Assembly: GCA_030762175.1 (NCBI GenBank)
Contig: CM060831.1
Coordinates: forward strand, 4,231,001 to 4,295,000
Direction of reading: 5' to 3'
DNA length: 64,000 nt
From: Metallyticus violacea
Taxonomy: Eukaryota; Arthropoda; Insecta; Mantodea; Metallyticidae
How positions within the stretch are numbered: the first letter of the stretch is position 1; each line of letters begins with the position of its first letter. Both the position numbers and the translations under genes were made by a program. Below, piece after piece: positions 37,665 to 49,507 of the stretch. The notes beneath the pieces were generated by a model. That model did no database searches. It saw only the letters and a program-made list of their open reading frames with translations, and was not told the origin of the DNA.

Positions 37665-39112
37665 ATGGAAAATATTCGACTTAAGGCCCTGAACCTCATT
37701 AATAGCAGTTGTTTAACAATATTATTTTAATATGCTCTTTTTACACGTTTGTATATTACGTAACGGCTATAATGCTCAATATAAAATCACAAACATTTAA
37801 TAGTAACAGCTATTTAGCAATGTTAATTTAAGAAGTTATTTGCGTGTTATTACATACGATAAAGGCTATAACTTTTATTTGAAACTCAAAAGGTTCATTC
37901 ATATGTTTTAATTATATTAAATAAGTTCATTTGTTTTATATTAGCTAAAGGAAATAATGCTCAAGATAAATCCACAAATATTTAATGGTAATACATATAT
38001 TTAGTTATGCTAATTTAAAAAAAAATTATTTGCATATGTTATTACGTAAGATAAAGGCTATAGTATTCGATTTAAAGCTCCAAACATTCATTGATATTAT
38101 GCTTTTAATCATATAAATTTAATAAGTTCATTTGCACATGTTTTAAATTAGGTAAGGGCTTTAACTTTCAAATCAAATAACATATATTCGTTGGCAATTC
38201 GTTTTAAATCGTATAACTCTAGGAAGTTCATTTGTATAGATTTCATGTATCAGGTAAGGGCTATTACAATGAATGTCTTAATGTTTGTTTGTTGGCCTTT
38301 ATGAAAGACCGAACAAGAAAAAATGTAACATTGAAATGAACACAAACATAGCCAAGAATATGAAAAGATTAAAACTACAGACAAGAAAATTGTAATATTA
38401 AGTGAATCAACCAATGGCAAGCGTAACAACGTTAATAATGTGTACCAAGAATGAAACACGAGACAGACAGCTTTGTTGCGACTAAATAGAAATTAACGAA
38501 TTTCATTCGCTTAGTATACGTATGTTGAAAATATATTGCATTGTAATGTGTAGTATTATTACAATCCTATTGTAATAAGAGACAGTTTTTGTCTTAAAGT
38601 GTTGATAGTTATGTGTTGGATTCAATCGAGAGAATTTGTGATTTAAATTCCGTTAGCAGAAATCGTAGTTCATACTTCGTATAAAGAAGCAGTGTTTTAA
38701 CATTTCGTGAAGATAAATGACGATTAATATTTCGTAGAATGAATTACAAAATTATTAATTGTGATAAATGATAGGAGTTACGAGTTTGAATTAATATTCA
38801 TATAGGAAAATTGTATACGAATTACAAGAGGACAAAAAGCACAGTTTTCGGGAAAGAAACATAAATTATAACACTTCTGTCTTGTATTTAATCTACATAT
38901 AATAATATTCCCACAGCATATCGTAATCAGAAAAGTGTACTATTGTGTGGTAATACAAAACATTAATAAACTTCATAGATTTCTATGCATTGTGATTTTG
39001 TTATACTTAAACTCACACTCTTTCACCCAAGATGTATCAATCTGAAATATCCAGCCATGTTATCAAACCCTGAACTAGTCGAGCATATTATAGTGGTGTT
39101 AGTTAGGTCAGC
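37665..39112. repeat. 1.3-kb interspersed repeat with internal tandem units, copy 2
   Basis: Direct-orientation relative of 17793-19096. Internal units of about 100 bp are marked by variants of ataaaggctataatgctc at 37762, 37861, 37945, 38053, 38153 and 38258. The same 3' unique part (tttgtttgttggcctttatg at 38284) follows. It has more internal units than copy 1, which explains part of its extra length; its 3' part carries deletions relative to copy 1. It begins about 80 bases after the tmtc2 exon 1 donor. Confidence 0.85.
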
Positions 39113-39576
39113 GTCTACATCGACGGCGAATTCCTACTTAATACAATCACAAATTTGGCACTCAACGTGGTGCATTAGTGAACGTCGACTCCACCAACAC
39201 ACGTCGTAATTAATACCATCACAGGTCACAGAGTCAGGTCAATTTAAGTACAGCGCAGCTGTTTCCCTTCTCAGCTGATAGTGGCCTGAGAAAATAGTTT
39301 GTTTTTTTCTGGCCTAAGAGAGGCGTATCTTTTAAACTGTGACGTGACTACTATTAAAGGATAATACTCTCAGTTATTTCCTATACATCTTTTCATTCTT
39401 GAAAACATTCCTTTATGCATCTTACATCGAGATTACGGCTGTAGGGAGGATGGGAGAAAATTCCAATTCAATTGCTGTTTGTATCCATCGTGCGAGCAGC
39501 AGTAGGCAAGAATAGTTGCCCGCAGTACTGTGAAAATTGCCAAAACACTCATATGACTCAACAGTCTTCTGTATGA

Positions 39577-41801
39577 TACGAGAGCTATTCAATAAAAAAC
39601 GACCATTACTGTTTAAGGCACAATTTCTGCCGGTAAAATATAACTTTACAATATTTTTAGCTTAATGCGTGGGGTATAGTGCGACAACTTGCTAAAGAGT
39701 ATGCGCAGCCCGCTAGGTTGGCAGTGAGTGGGGCGGAAGAAGTACACGACTGCAATTGGCTGCAGTAAAAATGCCAAGAGGCGATATTAAACGATGTTGT
39801 AATATATCCTGAGCTTTGCAATTCAAAGAATGCATCTTTACGTTGCTAAACCCGGTATCTTAATATCATATGCCACACAATATGTACGGTCAGATATGCA
39901 AGCACGTATGACCTGATTAAATTACATAAAACTAATTGACTGTGTGTGCGATAAAACAGAAACGATAAAATCATAGTGATAGCAACTGTGATTGTTTGCA
40001 ATTCCTTACATTTTCACACCGGATTGGTCACCGATTCATGAGCTAAATAATCACTGAAAATGGTCATACTGATATCAAGGAAGAATACGTTTACTGCTAG
40101 TAAATATGAATGACTAGATTGGATAAAACTCAGTTTGGTAAGTACTTTTGAACTGTTCGTGGGAAACGATATAAGTTCAGAAACTAAATTTCAAGCAATA
40201 AATAACATTATTATACTTCCATTATAAACGATTTTACGGTTTTAAAGCTTACATTCTCATATTATGTGAAGATATTAGGAGCCAAAGCATAACATGAAAC
40301 GAAATGTTTTAAATCAGGAAAAGATAAAAGTTCCATGCAGCACTTCTTCAGAAAATATAACTACCAGGAGTCATGATGCGTTACAAGATTCTCGTAAATA
40401 CGGTATATATATTTCAGAACTATCATGCATAAGTTAAAACCCTGTCATATATATTGATTTCTGCACCCATGTTTGTTTAGTAGATTAGCTAAAAAGAGAA
40501 AACTGTGAATATAACACATAATTTTTGCCTACTAGCTTTAGTTGCAATTAATGTCAATATCTGTTGTCGCCACAAGCCAATGTTGCTCTCAGCTACGTTG
40601 AACTCTCTTCCTGCCTTTCTGTTACCACTTTTTCAGCAGAAAAATTACTTTACACTTGGAAGTTGCATCATAAGATCTTCTCTGTTTGTCCTCCATTTCG
40701 TTCAAACGCTCTATACAATAATAGGTCAACAATAAATGTAACGAAGTCGAGAATTGCAGTAATGCATTATGACGTAATGAGCGATAAATTTGAATGACGT
40801 TATCGGCGAACTACGATACGCCATGAAGTCTGAATTAATGTATGTATTACAGTTAGAATATATTCTGCCTTTGATGAAGAACACGACATCTAAGTTTCCA
40901 GCAACGATTTCGATATGGACCTTGTGCAACATGCTTCTCGAAATTCTGCTTTCATCTTAACAAATGTGTAATTGAGGTTTATGCCAATGTTACAGGAGCG
41001 TATGGAGAGTTTGTTCTTCTCTATAGCACAGCTCCAAGATGGTTTAAAGAGAGGAGGCAGTTAATTTGAAAGCAAACTCGGCGCTGCAGTTTGCGCTCTA
41101 AAGGAAGAAAACACTAACACTGCTATCATTATGAGAGAGGATCATCCAATAACATTAAGAACACTTTCAGTAATGCTGATAAGTTTACCTGGTGCCCTCA
41201 CACAGTGGTAGCGAAAAGTTACAATAAGACATTTTTGTTGTGATCCAAGACTGCATGTAGTTGAATCATTTCGATCCTGAGAGCAAAGAGCAAAAGTGTG
41301 CGTAATCACCAGCTCACTTTCTGCTGATTTACCAGCATGGCGTACCTGCACACATTACTGTAACTGGACAATGCTACAGAGATAGCCTGAAAACTCTGCA
41401 AGGCCACGCCACACACCGCACAATGCAATTCTTGCTAAAAACTCACAAAAAGCAACGTGAAGTGTGTCCCTACTCTCCCTATAGTCAGATTTAACCCTGT
41501 GTGACATTTTACTTTTCCCCAAACTGAAGATACATCTTTGTGGGAGGCGTTTTTCATTATGAGAAGCAGCGGTAAAGGCTGCAGAGACGATTCTAAAGGA
41601 CCTGTCAAAAATGATGTCCAGCATGACTTTGAAGACACGTACATTGCATCCAACCGGGGCTACTCTGAGAAATGTCATCAAAATTATCGGGATGAATAAA
41701 AGCATGGTGTCAAATAACTAAATAAAAATAAAATTTAATTACAAATAAAAATAAACAAATTTATAAAACGTGTGATTATTCTTTATTGAAGAGACTTCGT
41801 A
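39577..41801 (+). mobile_element. Oversized TIR-bounded mariner-like element, family Z
   Basis: Left terminus tacgagagctattcaataaa at 39577, right terminus the reverse complement of ctttattgaagagacttcgt at 41781-41800. Both match the termini of the 3021-3973 copy and have TA outside. The right 800 bases carry transposase remnants. These match the copy at 50100 (atggagagtttgttcttctc at 41000), and the frame reads FIMRSSGKGCRDDSKGPVK then SNRGYSEKCHQNYRDE (41557-41698). At 2.2 kb it is almost twice the usual size; 39830-40980 has no transposase similarity and may be a later insertion. Confidence 0.7.
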
Positions 41802-42129
41802 TTAACACGCTAAGTGCCTATGTCACACACGGGAATGCATATCATGTGTTTATGATACTTTACTTCCCACACATCTGCTACTTTCAGTTTCCATACTTAC
41901 ACAGCATCTTCTGAGCTTGTTGATTCTTCAACAAAGGGAACAGGAAGAAGTTGCATGCTGTCAATTCAGGACGTTAAAGAGGATGGTTGACAAACTTGGC
42001 AGCTGGAGGTGTGAGTCAAGGCAGTTTATAAAGCATCTTTTGATAAATTTTCAGAAGACAAACTGTTTCGAAGCACTATGGATATCTGTTCCTCGATCCG
42101 TGTTGCCACATGACCGCTAACGGAGATGA

Positions 42130-42720
42130 CACCGCGGTATTCTTACCTACACTTCTGACTTGGGGGTAAGATCAAACTTATTATTGACGCTTTGTTTCCG
42201 TGTTTGATAGATCCATGTTTCATCATGTTATGCTTTCAGAAACACGGCGAGAGTTCCCATATTGAATCTTTGCAGCATTTCACTCGAGTGACCTTCTGCC
42301 CTTTACTGAGGTGGTAGGACACTCAACTAGAAGAAAATTCCTTCACCTCTAAATAATCATATTAAACACTTCCTGATCCAACATTCAGGGATGTTTCTAA
42401 ACTCTTATAGGTCACCCAGGGATCTTCTTGTAACCTCTTTTCCACAACTGCGATGTTTTCTTCAGTTACCCCTCTCTTTGTCTTTAAAGAAGTTCGGTGT
42501 TCTTAAATTCCGCGAACCAACTAAAGACTGTTTTACGTGAAGTAGCAAAGTCCACAAAAGCCTGTGTAAGAATATCAAGACTTACTCTCAGCAGCAGTGT
42601 ATCGGGTGATTTTTCCTTCGCGGAACCGCCCACGTGCAGTTGGCTCCAGTTAATCGAGTTCTGTAGTTCTCGTTTCTTTCCCAAGCTTAAAAGTCGGCCG
42701 GGGAGCCGGAGGTGAAGTCA
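42130..42720 (-). mobile_element. Mariner-like N-terminal fragment (minus)
   Basis: The minus strand reads DFATSRKTVFSWFAEFKNTE (42554-42497), the TVxxWFxEFKxGR helix-turn-helix region. It continues TEENIAVVEKRLQEDPWVTYKSLET (42466-42391; only partly shown here) and VSYHLSKGQKVTRVKCC, where HQLTEAQKxxRVxWC is usual. The C-terminal catalytic half is not evident. Confidence 0.7.
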
Positions 42721-43812
42721 GTACCAGTTTAACTCTAGCAACTCACAATCGTTTCTTGTATGTTGTATAACAGTGTATTCATTTTTCATTAGGCGGCGCA
42801 AGACAGTGTATTAATTACGTTAATATGGCTCAATCCAGGTATTCCAATCCCCAAAGAATATTTATTTACCATTCCTGATATTCAACTTCCAACTCGAAGT
42901 TCGAATCACAGATTGGCAAATAAATTTCGTGAAAAATGGAAAGCATTATTATTTAAAAAAAACAGCGACGTGCAATATCCAACAGAAGAAACGTTGTTTA
43001 ACATTGGACCTGCTCTGGAACCTTCCCCCAAAAAATCACTTCGACAACTTTCTCAGCAAACGGAAATTCCTTATTCCTCTGTTCGGACGGCCGTAAAGCT
43101 ACTTAAGTTAAAACCGTATAAAATTACTGTAGAACAAGAACATAAACAGGATGACCCTGCATCCAGGAGAAGATTTTATGAATGAATTTTGAATAGTGTG
43201 CATGACAGAAATTGACCATATTGTAATTTTCTTTACGGACGAATCTTGACCTAAGTGGGTATGTTGATTCACAAAGCAACCGACACTGGAGTTCAGAAAA
43301 GCTAACCTGCTTTACGAGGAACCCCTGCATGATCAAAAGATAGAAATGTGGTGCGCTATTAGCTTTTTGAAGAAACAATAGCAATAGATATGTGCAGAAT
43401 ATTTTGCAATCTCTTTCTGTGAATTAACTTGAGGAAATGTAAGTTCGCGACTTTCCAACAGGACTGTTACGGCACATACAGCCCGTGTCTCTTTGCATGT
43501 AATTCATGAAATATTCAACGATAGAATCATCACTATCAACATATGACTCCCTTGGTCTCCCGATTTCAAGTCCTGGGATTTTTGTCTCTGGTGCTATTAA
43601 AGGAAAACATGTACAAGGAAATTCACACACAGTGAAAAATAACATTCGTGAAGAAAGTTCTTACATTTCTCAGAGGGAACTGCAGAGGGTAATGCTTAAT
43701 TTTATAAGCCCATGCCAGAAATGTAGGGAAAATAAAGGGAGGCAGTTCCAGCATCTTCTTGCTTGATAAGGTTAGTTATAAATTATGAGAAAATCATAGC
43801 TGGGAACCTTCA

Positions 43813-44400
43813 GGTTTTTTTTTTTTTTTTTTTTTGAATGGTGTTTAACACCCCTTTTTACTACTGAGGCACCACTGATGATACATGAGATGATAAATTG
43901 GGAAAGGATTTTTTAAGAAAGGAAACGTTCCAGGCCTAAGTTTAGGGTACCTCCCCGGCATTTGCCGTTTATGAGGACTGAGGAAAACCTGGAAAATACC
44001 TCAGTCAGAAAGGAAAATTCTGGTGGGATTCGAACCCCAGATACCGCCACGGGTGGCCGAGGTCGTTAAGGCATGGACTCGTGAGCGGAAGGTCTGCGGT
44101 TCGAATCCCGCCAGGACCGTCCTCCCTGACTGGGGTTTTTTCCAGGTTTTCCTCAGTCTTCATAACTGGCAAATGCCGGGGAGGTACCTAAAAACTTAGG
44201 CCTGGAACGCTTCCTTCCTTAAAAAAAAATATCCTTTCCCAATATATCATTTCATCTCATGTATCATCAGTGTCCACCGCCTGTGGTGCCTCAGTAGTAA
44301 AAACGGGCGTTAAACACTACTCAAAACAAAAAAAAAAAAAGAACCCCAGATCTCCCGCCCATGAGTCCGCGCCTTTACGACCTCGGCCACCATGGCGGTA
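43813..44400 (-). mobile_element. tRNA-derived SINE, family 1 (outer, minus), itself interrupted
   Basis: A minus-orientation SINE read 3' to 5' along the + strand: poly-T at 43814-43835, the tail part (gtgtttaacacccctttt), the core (tccaggcctaagtttagggt), then the tRNA-like head. The head is split at gaaccccagat by the inner SINE and resumes at 44341 with gaaccccagatctcccgccc, ending in cctcggccaccatggcggta. It sits inside a family X mariner-like element. Confidence 0.85.
44043..44340 (+). mobile_element. tRNA-derived SINE, family 1 (inner, plus)
   Basis: A complete 298-bp copy. The tRNA-like head starts gtggccgaggtcgttaaggc (box A) and carries box B ggttcgaatcc at 44099-44109. The core and an A-rich tail follow, ending at 44340. 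It is flanked by an 11-bp direct repeat, gaaccccagat, at 44032-44042 and 44341-44351: a target-site duplication within the head of the outer SINE. The head looks tRNA-Leu/Ser-like. Confidence 0.92.
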
Positions 44401-44480
44401 TAGTGCCAGCTTGAGCCGACCGTAACGCGTGGAGCAGTCCCGGGAAGGAAAAATCACCCATTATTGCCGGCATCTGCGTA

Positions 44481-45400
44481 GGGAAATTTTGTATTTGCTT
44501 TTTTTAATAGTGTTTTATTTATTGCGCTTTGACTGCTTTGGTCTTCTCACAATCTGTAGATTGTGGAGGACGTGAACAGGCGTAAGTCTGTAGACATGAA
44601 ACAGCATTAATGAGCGGCGCCTTCAAGTTACCTGGTATTCACGTTCTCAGGGCAATCGTTTGACCTTTCTTCTTATAGGCAAGCCGCTTAGCCTCCCGCA
44701 CCTCACTGCTATTGTGACTTTCTAAAACATCATGTCATTTCCAGTTATAAGAACATATTTCCATTAATATATAATTTTTGTACGTCGGTAATAAAACTAA
44801 AGTATTCCCACGAAACAACTATAGAGCCATATTGAAACATGACGGGTATGTGACGTAATGTGGTACACGATTCCCCTTTGCCTCCTGAACGCAGTAACGC
44901 TTAGAAATATTGCAGTAAATAATAAAAGATTTCGCGTAGCAAACTTGTGAAGGTTGGTATGCTCTAGGGAAATCTGCAACAGACGTTTTGACATCCTGCG
45001 AAGCTCTCAGGTGGCGTTACTTCCTCCGTCTTCGCGTTCCACTTTTCCTCGAGGTCTCTTCTTCTTTTCTTGTAGTTCCTGCTTCGTTTTCTCGCGTTAT
45101 ACTCAATTTCCTCTTTACTTTTCCTGTTCTGTGCTTTGTGCTTTTGCTGTTGACAGTGGAGGTGGTTAGAACTATAATTCGCATATTGCAAAGTTTAGCT
45201 AAAAGTATACCGTTGATGATTAAAAATACTTAATAATAATTGAAATTAAAATGTTTCTCGCAAAAGTGCAATTTCTGTTTTCGTATGTTAATAAAAAAAG
45301 TAAAAAAATTAAAAATTACTGACTATTTGTACATCTAAAGGTCTATAGTCAAAACTCAGCTTATAACGATTAATAACAAATGATTCATCGAATCCGAAGC
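44481..45400. other. No gene recognised
   Basis: Overlapping frames on both strands at 44954-45233 are the two readings of a pyrimidine-rich stretch and have no motif. Confidence 0.4.
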
Positions 45401-45409
45401 AAAATTAGA

Positions 45410-45900
45410 CAATTGGGGATGGGGTTAATATAAAGCGAAAATTTAAAAATCGCTCTACTGGCCGAAATGTTTTTTTTCTCAATGAAACTCGATATATGGC
45501 ATTGAAATAAAGTAATAAAAATAGTTTATGAAAATGAGCGAAATCAGAAAATTTGGAGCGGGAGTTTACCGCAAACTCAAAATTTAAAACTCGCTCCAGT
45601 GGGCTAATATTTGTTTTTTCACAACGAAACTCATGTGTAACATTTAAATAAGAGAAGAAAAATTGTTTCAGAAAATCAGAATAATTAGCCCATTAGGATT
45701 TTTTTACCTGAAAACCAAATTTTAAAATCGCTCTAACGGTAGCAATATTTGTTTTTTCTCAACAAAACTCGATATTTGCCATTTAAACCAAACAATAAAA
45801 ATGGTTCATGAAAATTAAGGAAATCGAACTATTAGGATTAGGAGTATACCTTAGAACGGAAATTTAAAAACCTCTCTAGTGTTTTGTCTCGATTGTTTCA
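45410..45900. repeat. Degenerate tandem array, unit about 140 bp
   Basis: About 3.5 units. The word aaatttaaaaatcgctct and variants start at about 45437, 45577, 45715 and 45857 (spacing 140, 138, 142). Each is followed by ...tttgttttttctcaacaaaa, then ctcgatatttgccatttaaa, then aataaaaatggttcatgaaa. Units are clearly diverged from one another. Confidence 0.85.
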
Positions 45901-47060
45901 AAAGAAATCGATTAATTAATTTGGCATATAAGCCTTATTTATAACGATACATATTTTATATTTAACAGAAGTATCGTTGTAAAGATAGCAAATATGAAAT
46001 ATTAATCTTGTATGTGTTTGAGAATTACATCTGTATGTAAGAGCGCTCTGTAATAACATTCAGAAAACATTTGCGTTACATGTTTTTACTACAATAACAT
46101 TTAAATTAAATTTCAAAGCCACGAAATCGTTAATTGAATGGGGACTGAAAATCGATGGAACTTTTGAATGTATATTCTTCAGTGTGTATATTTGCTTAAT
46201 ACACTGTAATTATTTTTGAATAGTAATATATCTTCCTTCTTGACATATACGAACAACTTCTTCTATTTAAATACACAAGGCAAAGTATAGTGAAAGTAAA
46301 GATGATATCAAGGGCGCAGTTCATAAACATGGTTACTTTTAAAAATGTTTAAAAATACCCACACAGTACATCTTTATCTTTAAATGATCATTCATTTATT
46401 TAATGTTTATACCATTAACTTATGTGATTTAATTTCAATAATAATAGTAAGAAACAATCTAAAAATTTGAGTTCTCTTTTGTAATAGTTATAGACTGCAA
46501 GCATTCTAATTTTATTCCCCTTACTTTTAAAAATTAGAGTAATTTCACTATATACTTTTGTTTTCAAACGATGTTGAAGGGAAAAATCGGACAAACTTAG
46601 CTAAATAATGTATAACAGTTAAGTTAACTTGAGTTTGTCATGCTAATGTCATAGCTTATTTCATTAATTAATAAAACCATACTTTGGATTTAATTATCTC
46701 TTTTAAAGTTACTCCACTTGTTGAGAAGTTCGCTGTGTTTAAGTAGTTTCTGTTTTTGTTTGCGCTAACGGCTTCGTAAAAGCTGGTCATAATCTCAGCA
46801 GTTTTTAAGAATTTTTTGAAATGTATATAAAAAGTAGCTTATCTAGGACTCTTACATAAGGAACGGTTGAAATGTCAAGTTGTTAACATGCAGGGGTGAG
46901 ATTTGATCCTACCTCGTCAATTTTTCTCTTTTTCTAGTCTTCATTTTTGTCAATTTTCCATATTTACATTCTGTGCATTTTTAAACTTATTCTTTCATTT
47001 TTTAAATCGTTCCTTTGCCTTATTTTGGTATTGTGATTCCCTTACATTTTTCCACTCCAC
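45901..47060. other. AT-rich, no gene recognised
   Basis: More than 1 kb of very AT-rich intron sequence without any motif. A 46903-47160 frame is F/S-rich and not supported. Confidence 0.4.
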
Positions 47061-47065
47061 AGTTT

Positions 47066-48182
47066 TACGAGGGGCATTTGGAAATGATTTGCAATATAGT
47101 TTTACGAGTTCCGCGAAATCTATGGCCACATTAAAATATAGAACAATGGACTGGTACTAGAACGCCATGCTGACGCTAGACGGCGGTAGTAAGAAAGGTG
47201 TGTAGGGAAAGGACAGTGCTTGATTGTTGTCAAGTAGAGAAAGACGTGGACAAGATGGAAGACGACTATCACGGACGATGGTGGAGCTACATAATTTTTG
47301 TGAAAAGAAGGCGTTAAAAGTGCAGAAATTCATAGACGTTTCACTGCGGTATGTGGTCAAGAAGCTCCTACAGAAGACCGTTTACAACTGAGTCAAAGGG
47401 TTCGCCAGCGGACAAGAATGTGAGTACTGGTCGTTCGTCAACATCGCGGTCTCCCAGGAACATGAGGTTGTATCTGAATTGATAATGACTGATAGGGGCA
47501 TAACGTTTGATGAATTGGAATATCAGATTGGCCTTGACCGCGCAATCGTGCATACCATAATTCACGACGATTTCACTATGAAAAATGGTATGTTCCAGGG
47601 CCTTGATACAGGCACAGAAGAATAAAGGGTTGACGTCTGTTGTCAATTACTGGAAGCGCATGATGATGATCCGTATTTTTTGAAGAAGGTTATGACTGGA
47701 GACAATCATGGTGTCATTACCCCAATCCATACAATGGAAACATCCAGGGAGTCACCAGTTCAAGAAATGTCGTCTGCTCCATCTGTGGGCAAGCAAATGA
47801 TCACCGTTTTTTGGGATACTTCAGACATATTGCCAAAGCCCTCCTCAAAGAACGACTGTCGACGACAAAGCTCGACCCCTTGACCCCACACTAGCAATCA
47901 GAGCTGGAGTTCGTTGGTGTGTCGCAACCGCCATATTCACCAGATCTCGCTCCGTCTGATTATGCCTTATTCGAAAATAAGGACTCGATGCGAGGTAGGA
48001 AATTCAGGCATCTGTTCACGAGTAGTGACTTAGTACTCCCAAACAACAGTTTCGCGACGCCATAATGAAGTTACCAGTCAGATGACGACTGTGCTTGACG
48101 TTGGAGGGGAGTGTATTGAAGTATTCCGTGTGCTTGAACCTTAAAAACTACTATTGTAAATAAATTCCGATAGTCCCTCGTA
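47066..48182 (+). mobile_element. TIR-bounded mariner-like element
   Basis: Left terminus ttttacgaggggcatttgga, right terminus ttccgatagtccctcgtaaa, which is its imperfect reverse complement; TA lies at each edge. The + strand carries transposase remnants: VSTGRSSTSRSPRN (47419), a DDPYFLKKVMTGDN block (47661-47708), SVGKQMITVFWDTSDI (47788), and SPPYSPDLAPSDYALF-like sequence (47925-47970). The first catalytic block VMTGDNHG retains the Asp. It lies about 210 bases upstream of tmtc2 exon 2. Stops break the frame. Confidence 0.85.
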
Positions 48183-48391
48183 AAATCTTTGAAATTTTCG
48201 TTCCCATTCTTTATTGCAGTGTTTGCTCTTTTCCACCTCAGTTTCTCAGCTTTTTGTTTTATCATTTTGTTCCTTCTTTCTTCTGTTTTTTCTCCTCCTT
48301 CTGATTCACCCTAAGGGTAATTCCAGGTGGTCTTCCTTGTTCATTCTTCGTCATTTTATTCATTCACATGTCCCTTCGGTTTTGTCTCCAG

Positions 48392-48726
48392 CCGAGCGAT
48401 CCTGACCAACGAGGACGTGTTGCCAGGCACCACGCCGCTTCTAGATCTTCTGCAGCATGACTTCTGGGGCACGCCGCTCCAGCACAGCGGGTCTCACGGT
48501 TCCTATAGACCACTAGCTGTGCTCTCCTTCAGAATGAACGTGTTCCTGGGCGGTCCGGACCCCATGGGGTTCCACATTCTCAACACCGTGCTGCATTCTG
48601 CCGCCACGGCTGCCTGCACTCGCCTAGCGAGACGCCTGGCTCCTAGTAGGCCCCTTACACCCTGGCTAGTGGGCCTCCTCTTCGCTGCTCACCCCGTCCA
48701 CACAGAGGCCGTCGCGGGCATCGTCG
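48392..48726 (+). CDS. tmtc2: TMTC2 orthologue, coding exon 2
   Basis: Second coding exon, residues 29 (split codon) to 141 (split codon). It starts after the acceptor ttgtctccag and ends at the donor gtaagt at 48727. It carries the conserved luminal-loop block HDFWGTPLQHSGSHGSYRPL at residues 51-70, a membrane-helix region near residues 70-100, and HPVHTEAVAGIVG at residues 129-141. HSGSHxSYRPL and HTEAVAGIVGRADVGA, the latter completed by exon 3, are characteristic of TMTC2 in this family. The exon is much more GC-rich than the surrounding AT-rich intron and has no stop. The open frame extends a little upstream into intron sequence (from 48327), but the homology begins exactly at the splice acceptor. 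Confidence 0.95.
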
Positions 48727-49507
48727 GTAAGTAACCCAGAACTAAAAAATGTTCACTTCGGAGTCCGAACAGTCAAATAATGAGATCACGGCAATGTGCG
48801 TTACCCCTAAAAACACTTTCTTTTATTTTCTCTCCGGGTTATTTCTTGCAAATTTTTAGGTGCACCCGAAGAAATAACTTTTCGTAATACTTTCTATTTA
48901 TCGTTTTACAATACCTTCGCATATCCCAAGCCACATCGGATAATATTTCAGATCGATATAAATACCTTTTCACAGTAAGAATCATGTTCGGGAATTGCAT
49001 TTGAACATCTTACACTATTATCTTACGGTTTAACTTTTCGTTGTAACGATGGTAACCATAGAATTCACCGCCTGGTATATTTTTCACGTTTCAAATTTCG
49101 TCCGGTATAACGTGTTCGCTCTTTTGATTTACTCATAGACTTCCACTTACATTAATCGATGGTCGTTCAAAGCAGTTTTTGGGCTCCCCGATCGATTTTC
49201 GTGTAAAGTAGCGTTTTTAGTGTGGGCAATCTTTCTTCATTAACGGTGACTGTACGGCCATGTTTCAAGTCCCCAGCCCATGTCTTATGAGTCAGAAATG
49301 ATAGAACATGTTCATTAATCACTGAATACAAAGAATGTATTGGGGAAGTGATATGCTGGGGGCATACCAACAAACTACAAAAGGGCGAATAGGATCCATA
49401 GCCGAAGTATTTTTGAAGCACCCTCTGTATACAATGTTTTAAAGGCAATGCTAATTTGCTAGGTTCCTCGTTTCATGTGGACCAGCTCACACCAACTTTC
49501 TGTGCAG
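48727..49507 (+). other. tmtc2: TMTC2 intron 2 (0.8 kb)
   Basis: Short GT-AG intron, phase 1. It is AT-rich and holds no gene. Near its 3' part, 49404-49436 reads as ...gaagcaccctctgtatac, which looks like the terminus of a small DNA transposon. A 93-codon minus-strand frame at 49167-49448 is within that repeat-like sequence and is not supported as a gene. Confidence 0.85.

Larger units (their letters stand above)
42800..44480 (+). mobile_element. Mariner-like relic, family X, interrupted by nested SINEs
   Basis: The N-terminal DNA-binding part starts near 42824 (MAQSRYSNPQR) and includes KKSLRQLSQQTEIPYSSVRT (43030-43090), LLKLKPYKITVEQE, and RRRFYEWILNS-like (43165). The central part is broken; ISSPGIFVSGAIKGK (PDLTPCDFYLWG region, 43564) and VKNNIREESSYISQRELQRV (43631-43690) follow, as does an RQFQHLLA C-terminus (43742-43765). 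The tail aaatcatagctgggaacctt stops at 43810 and resumes at about 44405 with gccgaccgtaacgcgtggag, as in the uninterrupted copies. About 590 bases of SINE sequence are inserted. Confidence 0.8.
37584..48391 (+). other. tmtc2: TMTC2 intron 1 (10.8 kb)
   Basis: GT-AG intron, phase 2. It contains, in order: the second copy of the internally tandem 1.3-kb repeat, a 2.2-kb TIR-bounded mariner-like element, a minus-strand mariner-like fragment, a mariner-like element interrupted by a SINE-in-SINE, an array of about 140-bp units, and a TIR-bounded mariner-like element. No other host exon was recognised inside it. Confidence 0.85.

Noticed and set aside
44043..44110. A tRNA gene, since box A and box B are well conserved.
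   Set aside because: It is the head of a full SINE with core, A-rich tail and target duplication; the same head recurs in two other copies.
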